Below are positions 25,081 through 33,413 of a DNA stretch of 64,000 nt, one piece after another. Made by a program: the position numbers and the translations under genes. How positions within the stretch are numbered: the stretch's first letter is position 1; each line of letters starts with the position of its first letter. The stretch lies in contig NZ_QZEY01000005.1 of the NCBI RefSeq assembly GCF_003594875.1, positions 124,001 through 188,000 on the forward strand, read 5' to 3'. Source of the stretch: Bailinhaonella thermotolerans. Its GTDB lineage: Bacteria; Actinomycetota; Actinomycetes; Streptosporangiales; Streptosporangiaceae. Under the pieces are notes generated by a model. The model was given only the letters and a program-made list of their open reading frames with translations, had not been told where the DNA came from and searched no databases.

Positions 25081-27303
25081 ATGAATCGGGCAGTGATCGT
25101 CGGGCTCGACCATTACGTTTCGGCTCCCGCCTTACAGGGCTGCGAGCAAGACGCCAAGGACATGGCCACATGTCTCTCGTTCGATCAATATGATTTCGAC
25201 TCCAAGATACTGTTGAACGGCCAGGCCACTCGGTCGAAAATATTGCAGAGCCTCTCAGAGATCGCCTACAGCGAAGCAGGCGGAGAGATTCTGCTTTTCT
25301 ACTTCGCCGGCCATGGTCAGGTCCTCGGGCAGGCCGGCCACCTGGTGACCTACGACTCTCAACCATTCGACCCCGGGATTTCCTTGAGCCACCTGGCTCA
25401 GATCATGGAATCGGCCAGCCTCAGATTCCGTCACGTGGTCAGCATTCTCGACTGTTGTCACGCCGGAGCCGCCTTCACGTGGACAGGCAGCAGGCCGTTG
25501 CAGAGCGGGGACATCGAACGTGAGGTTCTGACGGTCAACGAGAGCCGCTGTGTGCTCGCGGCCTGCCGTCCGGAGCAGGTCGCCCTCGAACTCCCGGAAG
25601 GCGCCGGCGGCGTCTTCACCAGGGCCCTGACCGAAGGTCTGCTCGACGCCGCCGTCAACTGGGATGGGGAAGTCACGCTGCTGAGCCTGTTCGAGTACAT
25701 CTCCGAGGCGATACCCAAGGAGTTCCAGACCCCTGTATTCAAGGGCGACATAGCGGGCACGGTCGTCCTCGGCAAGGGATTCACTCCGCGCCAAGGCAGG
25801 CAAATCGATCGCGGAGAGCTCCTGCAGACCCTGGCCAAGGCCCATCACCTCGTCGATCAATACCATCATCTTCAGCTTAGAGAGCTGTCGGAAAGAAACA
25901 TCCGGTTGCGACAGGGCTCCAAGATCTGCTCGGCAGAGCTGGAGAGCATCGTGGGGTGGTTCGACGAGACCGAGCGAAGCCTCGCAGACTTGCGACGGAA
26001 CCAGGACTGGGTGAATCTGACGGGCCGCGTGCGGGAGTTCAGGAAGAATCTCGCCGACCTGAGCCCCGGCGAAGAGACACGGTACGGCCGGGTCCTCAGG
26101 CATCTCGGCCACGGTGGTTACGGCCATGTGTGGGAGATCGAGGGCGCGGACGGCAAGCTCTACGCGATGAAGCTGTTCCACGGCAATGAGTTAGATGACG
26201 AAGTCAAGGTGCAGCGCTTCACCAATGGCTATCACAACATGCGCAAACTCCAACACCCGCGTATCGTTCGCGTCCATTCGCTGATGCACGCCCCGTTCGG
26301 CTTCGTGATGGACGCGATCCCTGGCGAGAATCTACGTTCCCACATCGGCAATGACAATCCTGAGCTCATCCTTCGCCTGATGATAGACATCTGCGAGACG
26401 GTGCAGCACGCACATTCTCAGAAGGTGAAGCACCGAGACATCAAGCCCGAGAACATCATCATCGTCCGGAGTGACGACGACCGGTTCACGCCGTACCTGA
26501 CGGACTTCGATCTGGCTTATCACGAGACGAACAGGACGGTCACCACGAACATCGGCGTCGGCGGGGTGATCAACTATGCCGCGCCCGAGCAGCTGTTCGA
26601 ACCCAACGCCAAGCATTCGCGAAGCGAGACCGTCGACGTGTTCAGTCTCGCCCAGTTGATGTACTTCCTGGTGACCGGCCGGGACCCCAGCGGTGAGAAC
26701 TTCGATCGAAACAAACAGATCCTCACCCGCGAGCTCGGCAGCTGGATCGACGATCGCGCCGCGGCGATTCTGATCGATCTGTACACACGATCGACCTCCA
26801 AGACTCCCGCCGAGCGCCCTCAGTCAGTGGTCGAGTTCGTAACTCCGCTCAGGAACGCCGAGTCACTGATCCACATCGCCAGCGGCAGCGACCAGATCGA
26901 TGAGGACGACCTCTGCCGGAGAGTCGGGCACGCCTATGCGGGACTCAAGCAGTACACCTGCACCGAAGACAACTGCCGGATGACGAGCCCGTCGGGGCAG
27001 ATAGAGATAATCGTCCGCCTCAAAGATGTTCGCGTCAATCGGATGGCGGTGATCGAGATCGAGTTCTCAGTGATAGACAAGATCCCGGTCCCCGGCTTCA
27101 AGACCGGAAAGTCCGCGCGCGAGTCCATCAATATGCGCCTGGACAAGATATTCCCCAGAAGTTCCAATGTGAGACGGCACCCGGGGAACAAGGGAGCGTA
27201 CCAGGTCTTTATGATCATGGAAAAGGTGCCGCTCGATGTGAAGGGGCTCGCCAGGATCACCGAGGTGATCAGCAAAACGGTCGCCGGCATCGAACAGTGG
27301 TAG
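25081..27303 (+). CDS. Caspase-like protease fused to Ser/Thr protein kinase
   Basis: 740 residues. Residues 1-230 are a caspase/metacaspase-type (C14) domain: start NRAVIVGLDHY, LQGCEQDAKDM, catalytic His78 in FYFAGHGQ, and Cys126 in ILDCCHAG. Residues ~235-330 are helical. Residues ~335-590 are a protein kinase: Gly-rich loop LGHGGYGHV, Lys364 in YAMKLF, catalytic HRDIKPEN (Asp453), DFD in place of DFG (475-477), APE (501-503), and DVFSL. The last ~140 residues match no family I know and contain a three-Cys stretch. ATG 25081 has a GGAGGG site. Codon use is clearly less GC-rich than the neighbours, suggesting transfer. It stands alone behind a large dyad. A conflict or cell-death signalling role is inferred from the domain pair. 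Confidence 0.9.
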   Translation: MNRAVIVGLDHYVSAPALQGCEQDAKDMATCLSFDQYDFDSKILLNGQATRSKILQSLSEIAYSEAGGEILLFYFAGHGQVLGQAGHLVTYDSQPFDPGISLSHLAQIMESASLRFRHVVSILDCCHAGAAFTWTGSRPLQSGDIEREVLTVNESRCVLAACRPEQVALELPEGAGGVFTRALTEGLLDAAVNWDGEVTLLSLFEYISEAIPKEFQTPVFKGDIAGTVVLGKGFTPRQGRQIDRGELLQTLAKAHHLVDQYHHLQLRELSERNIRLRQGSKICSAELESIVGWFDETERSLADLRRNQDWVNLTGRVREFRKNLADLSPGEETRYGRVLRHLGHGGYGHVWEIEGADGKLYAMKLFHGNELDDEVKVQRFTNGYHNMRKLQHPRIVRVHSLMHAPFGFVMDAIPGENLRSHIGNDNPELILRLMIDICETVQHAHSQKVKHRDIKPENIIIVRSDDDRFTPYLTDFDLAYHETNRTVTTNIGVGGVINYAAPEQLFEPNAKHSRSETVDVFSLAQLMYFLVTGRDPSGENFDRNKQILTRELGSWIDDRAAAILIDLYTRSTSKTPAERPQSVVEFVTPLRNAESLIHIASGSDQIDEDDLCRRVGHAYAGLKQYTCTEDNCRMTSPSGQIEIIVRLKDVRVNRMAVIEIEFSVIDKIPVPGFKTGKSARESINMRLDKIFPRSSNVRRHPGNKGAYQVFMIMEKVPLDVKGLARITEVISKTVAGIEQW

Positions 27304-27747
27304 TGACCCAGCGGCGGCAGGTGGCCGTCTTCCGCTGAGCGCCGGAACAAGAATGCCCTCAAGCGGTCGAAAGGCTGAGGCGGCCTCGACAGACTGGTGA
27401 CAAGGTGCCAGGCTGCGCGGAAACCGGTGAGGGCTCGGGCAGATGATGCCGCGACAGCCCGCCACGCGCTCGCGCGTCGATGAGCACGGCCGGTGGACCG
27501 CCCAACGTAGGGGTTGCCGCACCGGGCAGCGAGCCCTTCCCCCGCGCTAGCTAGCCGTACGGGATGCGACGCCGCCGCACGACTCGTTGTGCGGGATGCG
27601 GGGTGCCGCCGTGCGGCTTGTCGGGCGGGGTGGGGGGCGGGTTCTTCTCGTTGGGGCGCGGGGGATTCGGGGGCGGTGAAACGGGGGGTCGGGGTGCCGG
27701 ACACCTACCTTGTCGTCCGATGCCTTAGAGATACGAGGAGACCGGTG
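27304..27747. other. 444-base gap after the caspase-kinase gene
   Basis: No gene was found. The first part keeps the lower GC of the island and returns to high GC near 27540, where GCTAGCTAGCCGTACGGG and repeated CGGGATGCG words occur. Open frames here have no ribosome site or family match. It may hold the right edge of the acquired segment and the promoter of the ECF sigma gene; no att-like repeat was seen. Confidence 0.4.
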
Positions 27748-28272
27748 ATGCGAGATCGCTTCGAGGCGATCTACGACGCCTGCTACCCGGCGATCCACCA
27801 GTACGTGGCCCGTCGTGCCGAGACGCCGGACGACGCCGCCGACGCGATCTCGGAGACCTTCCTCACGGCCTGGCGCCGAATCCACGACGTGCCCGAGGGA
27901 GAGGCGGCCCTGCACTGGCTGTACGGCGTGGCCCGCCGCGTCCTGGCCAACCAGCGGCGCGGCGCCGTACGGCGGGCCGGGCTGTCCGACCGGCTGCGCG
28001 ACGAGCTGGCGGCCTCCGCCGGGACGTACGAGCTCCCCGAGGGGCTGGAGCACGTCCGCGCCGCCTTCGACGCGCTGCCCGAGCGCGACCGCGAAGTGCT
28101 CGCCCTCGCCTGCTGGGAGGGCCTGACGGGCGAGCAGATCGGGCGTGTCCTCGGATGCACGGGCGTCGCCGCCCGCATCCGGCTGCACCGGGCGCGCAAG
28201 CGGCTGGCCAAGGAGATCGGCGTGACCGGGGAGGGCCGGACGGCCTCCGTGCTGAGGGGAGAGCACCTGTGA
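27748..28272 (+). CDS. ECF sigma factor (SigE/RpoE-like)
   Basis: A 174-residue ECF sigma factor. Region 2 is FEAIYDACYPAIHQYVARRAETPDDAADAISETFLTAWRRI and region 4 is LPERDREVLALACWEGLTGEQIGRVLGCTGVAARIRLHRARKRL. GAGGAG lies 7 bases before ATG 27748. The stop overlaps the next gene in a GTGA quartet, so it is co-expressed with a single-pass membrane protein that is likely its anti-sigma partner. Confidence 0.92.
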   Translation: MRDRFEAIYDACYPAIHQYVARRAETPDDAADAISETFLTAWRRIHDVPEGEAALHWLYGVARRVLANQRRGAVRRAGLSDRLRDELAASAGTYELPEGLEHVRAAFDALPERDREVLALACWEGLTGEQIGRVLGCTGVAARIRLHRARKRLAKEIGVTGEGRTASVLRGEHL

Positions 28273-29171
28273 GCAAGATCGATCGAATGGTCGCGGCCAT
28301 CGACCCCGCCCCTCTCCCGCCCGAGCGGGGGCCGGGCGCGGCGGAGCTGCGGGAGAACATCCTGGCGGCGGCCTCGCCCGCTCCCGCGCGGCGGGCCCGC
28401 CGCACCCGCTGGGCCGTGGTGATCCCGGCGGCCGGGGCGCTCGCGGTGGCCGGCGTGATCGGCGCGAGCCTGCTGCCGCCGGGCCGGGGCACGGGCGGGA
28501 GCGACCCGGCCGCCACGACGGGCCGGCCGGGGATCGGCCCCCAGGCGGCCGCGGCGGCGACGCTGCGGTTCGAGCCGACCGGGGACGGCGGCTACAAGGT
28601 CACGGTGAAGGACCTCTACGCCGACCCGGAGCGGTACCGGGCGGAGTTCAGGAAGCGCGGATTCGACATCAGGCTGTCCTTCACCCCCGCGTCTCCGAGC
28701 CTGGCCGGGCGGCTCGTGTTCGCCGAGGATCCGGGGACGGGCAAGCCCATCGAGCACGTCATCAAGGACTGCGACAGCCCCGGCGGGGGGTGCGCGGTCA
28801 GCCTGAAGATCCCGGCGGGGTACCGGGGCCCGGGCGCCCTCGGGTTCGCCCGCCCGGCCAAACCCGGTGAGCAGTACAGCAGCGCGGGCCTGGCCGACGC
28901 GCCCGGCGAGCTGCTCCACTGCGTCAAGTGGCGCAACCTCACCGTGGACGACCTGCGCGCCGTGCTCGCGAAGAAGAACGCGAAGATCGCCGAGTTCCGG
29001 GTGAACATGGCGAAGTCCGAGCCCGCCGCGGACGTCCCCGGCGACTGGCGCGTCCACGACGTCGCGCCGTGGGCGCCGGGCGAGGTCCTGGTCTGGGCCG
29101 ACGAACGCCCGGCCGAGCTCACCCCCGAACAGCGGGCGGCCGAGGACAAGGCCCTGGCCTCCTGCGACTGA
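28269..29171 (+). CDS. Single-pass membrane protein, probable anti-sigma partner
   Basis: 300 residues. A ~45-residue cytoplasmic N-terminus (KIDRMVAAIDPAPLPPERG, with the ELRENILAA motif seen in actinobacterial proteins paired with ECF factors) is followed by one transmembrane helix (WAVVIPAAGALAVAGVIGASLL) and an extracytoplasmic domain with four cysteines (DCDSPGGGC, LLHC, SCD). No zinc HxxxCxxC anti-sigma motif is visible. GTG overlap with the sigma gene supports a regulatory pair. The anti-sigma role is inferred from context. Confidence 0.75.
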   Translation: MSKIDRMVAAIDPAPLPPERGPGAAELRENILAAASPAPARRARRTRWAVVIPAAGALAVAGVIGASLLPPGRGTGGSDPAATTGRPGIGPQAAAAATLRFEPTGDGGYKVTVKDLYADPERYRAEFRKRGFDIRLSFTPASPSLAGRLVFAEDPGTGKPIEHVIKDCDSPGGGCAVSLKIPAGYRGPGALGFARPAKPGEQYSSAGLADAPGELLHCVKWRNLTVDDLRAVLAKKNAKIAEFRVNMAKSEPAADVPGDWRVHDVAPWAPGEVLVWADERPAELTPEQRAAEDKALASCD

Positions 29172-29274
29172 CCCACCCGCCGGAGCGGCGCCGCCTCCCG
29201 CGCGAGGCGGCGCCGCTCCGGCGTCCTCACAAGAGAGGCGGCGCACCGCCCGCCGTACGGCGAGGCGGAGGCGA

Positions 29275-29352
29275 GCCGGGGCGAAGCCGTACGGCCGGGG
29301 AGCCGGGGGCGAAGCCGTACGGCCGGGGAGCCGGGGGCTCATGCCGTACGGG
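29275..29352. repeat. 28-bp tandem repeat with CCGTACGG core
   Basis: Three copies with a 28-base period (GCGAAGCC at 29281 and 29309, then the variant GCTCATGCC at 29337), each carrying GCCGTACGG. They fill the gap before the PhyH gene. Confidence 0.8.
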
Positions 29353-29400
29353 CGGAAAACGGGTCGATCCGGAAGGGGGGCGCCGGGCAGACTCGGGGGC

Positions 29401-30174
29401 ATGAACGTGGATCAGTTCGTCAGGGACGGGTTCGTCAAGGTCGAGGGCGCGTTCCCGGCGGAACTGGCGGCCGAGTGCCGGGAGATCCTGTGGCGGGACA
29501 CCGGGTGCGACCCGGACGACCCGTCCACCTGGAAGAACCCTGTGGTGCGCCTCGGCGACCACGCGGACGAGCCCTTCCGGAAGGCGGCGAACACGCCGGA
29601 GCTGCACGCGGCGTTCGACCTGCTCGTCGGGAAGGACCGCTGGTGGCCGCGCGGGAGCCTGGGCACCGTGCCCGTGCGCTTCCCCAGCGAGGAGGAGCCC
29701 GGCGACGACGGCTGGCACATCGAGGCCAGCTTCGCCCCGGAGGACCCGGCCCAGTACCACGACTACCTGAACTGGCGGGCGAACGTCCGCTCCCGCGACC
29801 GGGCGCTGCTGATGCTGTTCCTGTTCTCCGAGGTCGGACCGGACGACGCCCCCACGCGGATCCGGGCCGGGTCGCACCTCACGGTCGCGCGCCTGCTGGA
29901 GCCGCTGGGCGAGGCGGGGGCGAGCATCCTGGAGTTCTCCCCGAAGGCCGAGGAGGCGACCCGGGACCTGCCGACGGCGCTCGCCACCGGCCGGCCGGGC
30001 GACGTGTACCTCTGCCACCCGTTCCTCGTCCACGCCGCCCAGCCCCACCACGGCACCCGGCCGCGCTTCATGGCCCAGCCGCCGCTGTTCCCCCGCGAAC
30101 AGCTCTCGATCGACCGTGCCGACGGCGCCTACTCCCCCGTCGAGGCGGCGATCCGCCTGGGTCTCGGCCGCTGA
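29401..30174 (+). CDS. Phytanoyl-CoA dioxygenase (PhyH)-family oxygenase
   Basis: A 257-residue Fe(II)/2-oxoglutarate-dependent oxygenase of the PhyH type. It begins VDQFVRDGFVKVEGAFPAELA as is typical. The metal triad fits His/Asp at DGWHIEA and the distal His in CHPFLVHAAQPHHGTRPRF, where the arginine binds 2-oxoglutarate. Substrate is unknown; small-molecule hydroxylation is the family norm. It has its own hairpin terminator and is preceded by a repeat-rich gap. Confidence 0.9.
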   Translation: MNVDQFVRDGFVKVEGAFPAELAAECREILWRDTGCDPDDPSTWKNPVVRLGDHADEPFRKAANTPELHAAFDLLVGKDRWWPRGSLGTVPVRFPSEEEPGDDGWHIEASFAPEDPAQYHDYLNWRANVRSRDRALLMLFLFSEVGPDDAPTRIRAGSHLTVARLLEPLGEAGASILEFSPKAEEATRDLPTALATGRPGDVYLCHPFLVHAAQPHHGTRPRFMAQPPLFPREQLSIDRADGAYSPVEAAIRLGLGR

Positions 30175-30183
30175 CCCCTCCCT

Positions 30184-30220
30184 GCCGTACGGCTCGCGCC
30201 CCCCGCGCGAGCCGTACGGC
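30184..30220 (+). terminator. 16-bp perfect hairpin terminator
   Basis: GCCGTACGGCTCGCGC (30184-30199) pairs perfectly with GCGCGAGCCGTACGGC (30205-30220) around CCCCC and is followed by TTT. It begins 9 bases after the PhyH stop codon. Confidence 0.85.
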
Positions 30221-30300
30221 TTTGGCGGAGCGAGCCGACCCGGGTCGCCGCTCGGTTACGCTTGGGAGGCTGGAAGCGGGCCACTGAGGAAGTGCCGCCT

Positions 30301-30645
30301 ATGAACCCTGCCTATGACGACGGTCAACTCCGCATCACGACGACACTCGATCCGCCCGGACTCCGCCTGCACGGCGTGGTCCACTCGCTCAACTCGGTCG
30401 CGCTCCAGCGCGAGCTGACGCCCGGAGCGGGCAGGCGGGGGGATCTGACGATCGACGCGACGCGCCTGGACCACATCGACGTCACCGGGCTCCGCGTGCT
30501 GGCCAGCACGGCCCACCGGCGGTCATCCGAGGGCGGGCGCCTGGTTCTGGCCGGGCTGTCCCCGCATCTGCGGCAACTGCTCGTCCTCCTGGGGTGGGAC
30601 AGCACTCCGGGACTGCACTTGAACGAAGGAGGTGCCGATACGTGA
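30301..30645 (+). CDS. STAS-domain anti-anti-sigma factor
   Basis: 114 residues of STAS fold (LRITTTLDPPGLRLHGVVHSLNSVALQREL; LTIDATRLDHIDVTGLRVLASTAHR). In SpoIIAA-type proteins the phosphorylated serine lies in DSSG; here the segment is DVTG, so threonine would have to be the phospho-acceptor or the switch works without phosphorylation. A GAGGAAG site precedes the ATG. It is coupled by GTGA overlap to an ATPase-domain protein, its presumed partner. Confidence 0.9.
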   Translation: MNPAYDDGQLRITTTLDPPGLRLHGVVHSLNSVALQRELTPGAGRRGDLTIDATRLDHIDVTGLRVLASTAHRRSSEGGRLVLAGLSPHLRQLLVLLGWDSTPGLHLNEGGADT

Positions 30646-31634
30646 TCACCCGGGACACGGTCACCGAGCCGGCGCCGATGGTTCACCAGGGCAACATCTA
30701 CGGGTCCGACGAGGAGTTCCTGGCGATGGCGGTGCCGTTCGCCGAGCAGGGTCTCGCCGCCGGCGAACCCGTCCTGGCCGCCACCACGGCGCGCAACATC
30801 GAGCTCCTCTACGACGCCCTGGGGCCCGCCGCCGAGGAGGTCGACTACGCCGAGACGGCGTACTTCGGCCGCCGCCCCCCGCAGCGGGTCGCCGCGTTCC
30901 ACCGCTACTGGCTCGACGCCTCGAAGCGGAACGGCGGACGCCACGTGCGCATCATCGCCGAACCCGTGTGGAACGGCCGGTCCACGCGCGACGTGCTCGC
31001 CTGGAAGCGCATGGAATCGGCGCTGAACCTCGTGCTGGCCCCCACCGGCATCTGGATGATCTGCCCCTACGACAGCCGGGTCGTCCCCGACGACGTGCTG
31101 CTGGCCGCCGAGCAGACGCATCCGTCCTGCATGCAGGGCGACCGGGCCGAGGAGAGCGGCCACTTCGTGGACCCGCTGCGGTTCTTCGCCGAGTGCGACA
31201 CCCCGCTGCCGCCGCCCCCGGCGGACGCCGCCACCCTCAGGGACGCCGGCTTCCGGTCGCTCCGCGACTTCCTCAGCGCCCAGGCCGCCGCCCGCGGCAT
31301 ACGCTCCCAGCGGGCGATGCTCCTGGTCACGGCCGTCAACGAGGCGGTGACCTACCTGTCGTCCCGCAGCGCCGCGCGGCCCACGGTCCGCCTGTGGACC
31401 AGCCCGGGCGCCCTCCTCTGCCAGATCGACCAGCCCGGCGCCGAGATCGACGACCCGATCCTCGGCCTCCGCGCCCCCACGCTGACCGAGGCTCCGGGCG
31501 ACGGCATGTGGCTCACCCGGCAGATCTGCGACCACGTGGACATCCGCAACACCCCGCGGGGCGCGACGATCCGGCTCCACTTCCCCACCTCCCGGGCCGC
31601 CGAGCTCCTCCAGGCCCCCACCGCGGTCTTCTGA
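30642..31634 (+). CDS. MEDS-domain anti-sigma kinase (RsbW-like)
   Basis: 330 residues. The N-terminal ~180 residues are a MEDS/DcmR-type sensory domain (MVHQGNIYGSDEEFLAMAVPFAEQGLAAGEPVLAATTARNI; ALNLVLAPTGIWMICPYD). The C-terminal ~130 residues are an HATPase module of the RsbW type (QRAMLLVTAVNEAVTYLSSRS; GDGMWLTRQICDHVDIRNTPRGATIRLHF). Such fusions are common in actinobacterial partner-switching. The GTG start overlaps the STAS gene stop; GAAGGAGG is the ribosome site. Confidence 0.9.
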   Translation: MITRDTVTEPAPMVHQGNIYGSDEEFLAMAVPFAEQGLAAGEPVLAATTARNIELLYDALGPAAEEVDYAETAYFGRRPPQRVAAFHRYWLDASKRNGGRHVRIIAEPVWNGRSTRDVLAWKRMESALNLVLAPTGIWMICPYDSRVVPDDVLLAAEQTHPSCMQGDRAEESGHFVDPLRFFAECDTPLPPPPADAATLRDAGFRSLRDFLSAQAAARGIRSQRAMLLVTAVNEAVTYLSSRSAARPTVRLWTSPGALLCQIDQPGAEIDDPILGLRAPTLTEAPGDGMWLTRQICDHVDIRNTPRGATIRLHFPTSRAAELLQAPTAVF

Positions 31635-31697
31635 CCCCCGTACGGCCTGAGCCCGCCGGCGCGACCGAAGCCCGGACGGGCTCCCGCCGTACGGGGG
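31635..31697. terminator. Long hairpin directly after the MEDS gene
   Basis: CCCCCGTACGGC (31635-31646) pairs with GCCGTACGGGGG (31686-31697). Inside it GAGCCCG pairs with CGGGCTC. The left arm begins immediately after the TGA. It may separate this operon from the ornithine cyclodeaminase-like gene. Confidence 0.7.
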
Positions 31698-31724
31698 CGA
31701 TGGGGCGAATGCGAAGATCGTCCT

Positions 31725-32699
31725 GTGACGCTGCTGCTGGGACGCGCTGAGCTGGAACGCCTTCTGGACCTGGAGTCGTGCATGGAGGCCCTGGAACGGG
31801 GCTTCCTGGCGGAGCCCGCGGAGATCGAGGCGCAGCGGGTGCGGACCGACCTCCCGGGGCCGGGCACCGCGACCGCGCTGATCCCCGGCCTGGTCCCGGG
31901 CATCCCCGCGTACACGGTCAAGGTCAACGCCAAGTTCCCCGGATCCCGCCCCGCGCTCCGCGGCGTGGTCTGCCTCCACGACCTCGCGACCGGCGAACTC
32001 CTCGCGGTGATGGACTCCGCCACCATCACGGCCTGGCGCACCGGCCTCGCCGCCGCCCTGGCCACCCACGCCCTGGCCCGGCCGGCCGCCGCCTCCCGGG
32101 TCGCGGTGATCGGCGCGGGCGCCCAGTCCGCCCTGGTCCTCCGCGGCCTCCTGGCCCGCCGCCGCGTCACCCACCTCACGGTCCACGACCTGGACCCGGC
32201 CCGCGCGGAGTCCTTCGCCGCCGGGGTACGGCGATCGCCGGGCGCGGGCGACATTCCCGAGATGTCCGCCGAGATCGCCCCGACTCCGGTGGACGCCGCC
32301 CGCGAGGCCGACATCGTGATCCTCGCGACGTGGACCCGGACCCCCCTGCTCGACGAGCACGACGTCAAGCCCGGCGCCCACGTCACCAGCCTCGGCGCGG
32401 ACGAGCCCGGCAAGAACGAGCTCTCCCCCGCCCTCCTCCGCCGGAGCCGCGTCTTCGTGGACGACATCCCCCTGGCCCTGGCCATGGGCGCGCTGGGCAA
32501 CGCCGGCCTGCCCGCCGAGACCGCCGCCGGCACGCTCTCCCAGTTCCTGCGCGGAACGGTCGAGGCGCGCCGCTCCCCCGGCGACACCACGGTCTACGCC
32601 CCGGTCGGCCTGCCCTGGCAGGACGTCGCCCTGGCCTGGCTCGCCCACTCCCGCGCCCGCGAGACAGGGGCCGGCACCCCCTTCGACTTCCTCGCCTGA
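31725..32699 (+). CDS. Ornithine cyclodeaminase/mu-crystallin family protein
   Basis: 324 residues. It matches the OCD/mu-crystallin family: KVNAKFPGSRPALRGVVCLHDLATGELLAVMDSATITAWRTGLAAALATHALARP and the Rossmann motif RVAVIGAGAQSALVLRGLL, then TSLGADEPGKNELSPALL. Members act as ornithine cyclodeaminase, alanine dehydrogenase or ketimine reductases, so the precise reaction cannot be set. The GTG start has no clear ribosome site. No amino-acid biosynthetic cluster surrounds it. Confidence 0.9.
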   Translation: MTLLLGRAELERLLDLESCMEALERGFLAEPAEIEAQRVRTDLPGPGTATALIPGLVPGIPAYTVKVNAKFPGSRPALRGVVCLHDLATGELLAVMDSATITAWRTGLAAALATHALARPAAASRVAVIGAGAQSALVLRGLLARRRVTHLTVHDLDPARAESFAAGVRRSPGAGDIPEMSAEIAPTPVDAAREADIVILATWTRTPLLDEHDVKPGAHVTSLGADEPGKNELSPALLRRSRVFVDDIPLALAMGALGNAGLPAETAAGTLSQFLRGTVEARRSPGDTTVYAPVGLPWQDVALAWLAHSRARETGAGTPFDFLA

Positions 32700-32733
32700 C
32701 AGCGCTGACGGGGCCGAGCGGGTCCCCCCTCGA

Positions 32734-33207
32734 TCAGGCCTTGGGGGCGAGGCGGGGCAGGAGGTGGGCCGCGGCGTAGGAGAAGGGGAGCAGGATGAGG
32801 ACCGCCGGGAGCAGGACCGCCAGGAGGTAGAGGGGGCCGGGGTCGGTGAAGCCGACGTACGCGGCGGCGGCGACGGCCGGCACGTGCGGGGTCTTGAGAA
32901 GGATGAGCAGGGCTATCGCGACGGCGCCGGAGGCCGCGGCGGTGAGCTGCGAGGGACCGGCCAGGTACGTGATCAGCAGGGCGGGGATCACCGAGGCGGG
33001 GTAGCCGAGGGCGATGGCCCGGGGGCGGGCGAGGGGCGCGGAGGGGGCCATCGCCAGGACGCCGGCGGTGGCGATGAACGGGATCGCGAGCACGTCCAGG
33101 CCGGTCAGGGCGTCGGCCGCGGCGAGGGTGAGCAAGACGGCGACGGCCAGGCCGGCGGCTCCGAGCGCCGCGGCGGACACGGGACGGCGCAGGGAGATCT
33201 GCGGCAT
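32734..33207 (-). CDS. HPP-family membrane protein
   Basis: 157 residues with about five hydrophobic segments. The run MAPSAPLARPRAIALGYPASVI resembles the HPP family (SPLAQPR...GG). The His-Pro-Pro motif for which the family is named reads HVPA here, so the key triplet is altered. Members have been linked to nitrite transport in plants; function in bacteria is unclear. ATG 33207 has GGAAAGG upstream. Confidence 0.7.
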   Translation of the reverse strand: MPQISLRRPVSAAALGAAGLAVAVLLTLAAADALTGLDVLAIPFIATAGVLAMAPSAPLARPRAIALGYPASVIPALLITYLAGPSQLTAAASGAVAIALLILLKTPHVPAVAAAAYVGFTDPGPLYLLAVLLPAVLILLPFSYAAAHLLPRLAPKA

Positions 33208-33325
33208 TTCTCTACCTTTCCAGGGATCCCCGGCTCGCCTCGGGCGGCCGGCGTGCGGGGTCTCGGCCCGGTATGCCGGGCTCCGGGCGATCCGGACTCT
33301 CGTCCGCGGGTTCGTCCCGCCCATC

Positions 33326-33400
33326 CGGTACGGCTCTCGCGGCCCCCCGCGTCGCGCGGCGGCGCCGGGACCGGGAGGTCCGGGGGCGAGAGCCGTACCG
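33326..33400. terminator. 15-bp stem with large structured loop
   Basis: CGGTACGGCTCTCGC (33326-33340) pairs perfectly with GCGAGAGCCGTACCG (33386-33400); the 45-base loop is itself GC-rich and can pair. It lies 13 bases downstream of the hydrolase stop (33414) on the minus strand. Confidence 0.65.
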
Positions 33401-33413
33401 ATGCTCGGGGCGG

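Noticed and set aside
24825-25082. 85-residue minus-strand frame upstream of the caspase-kinase gene
   Set aside because: It spans the compound dyad and promoter, has no ribosome site and no family resemblance.
26934-27704. Minus-strand frame (256 codons) across the end of the caspase-kinase gene and the following gap
   Set aside because: Mostly antisense to a strong gene; no transposase, integrase or other signature was found on reading it.
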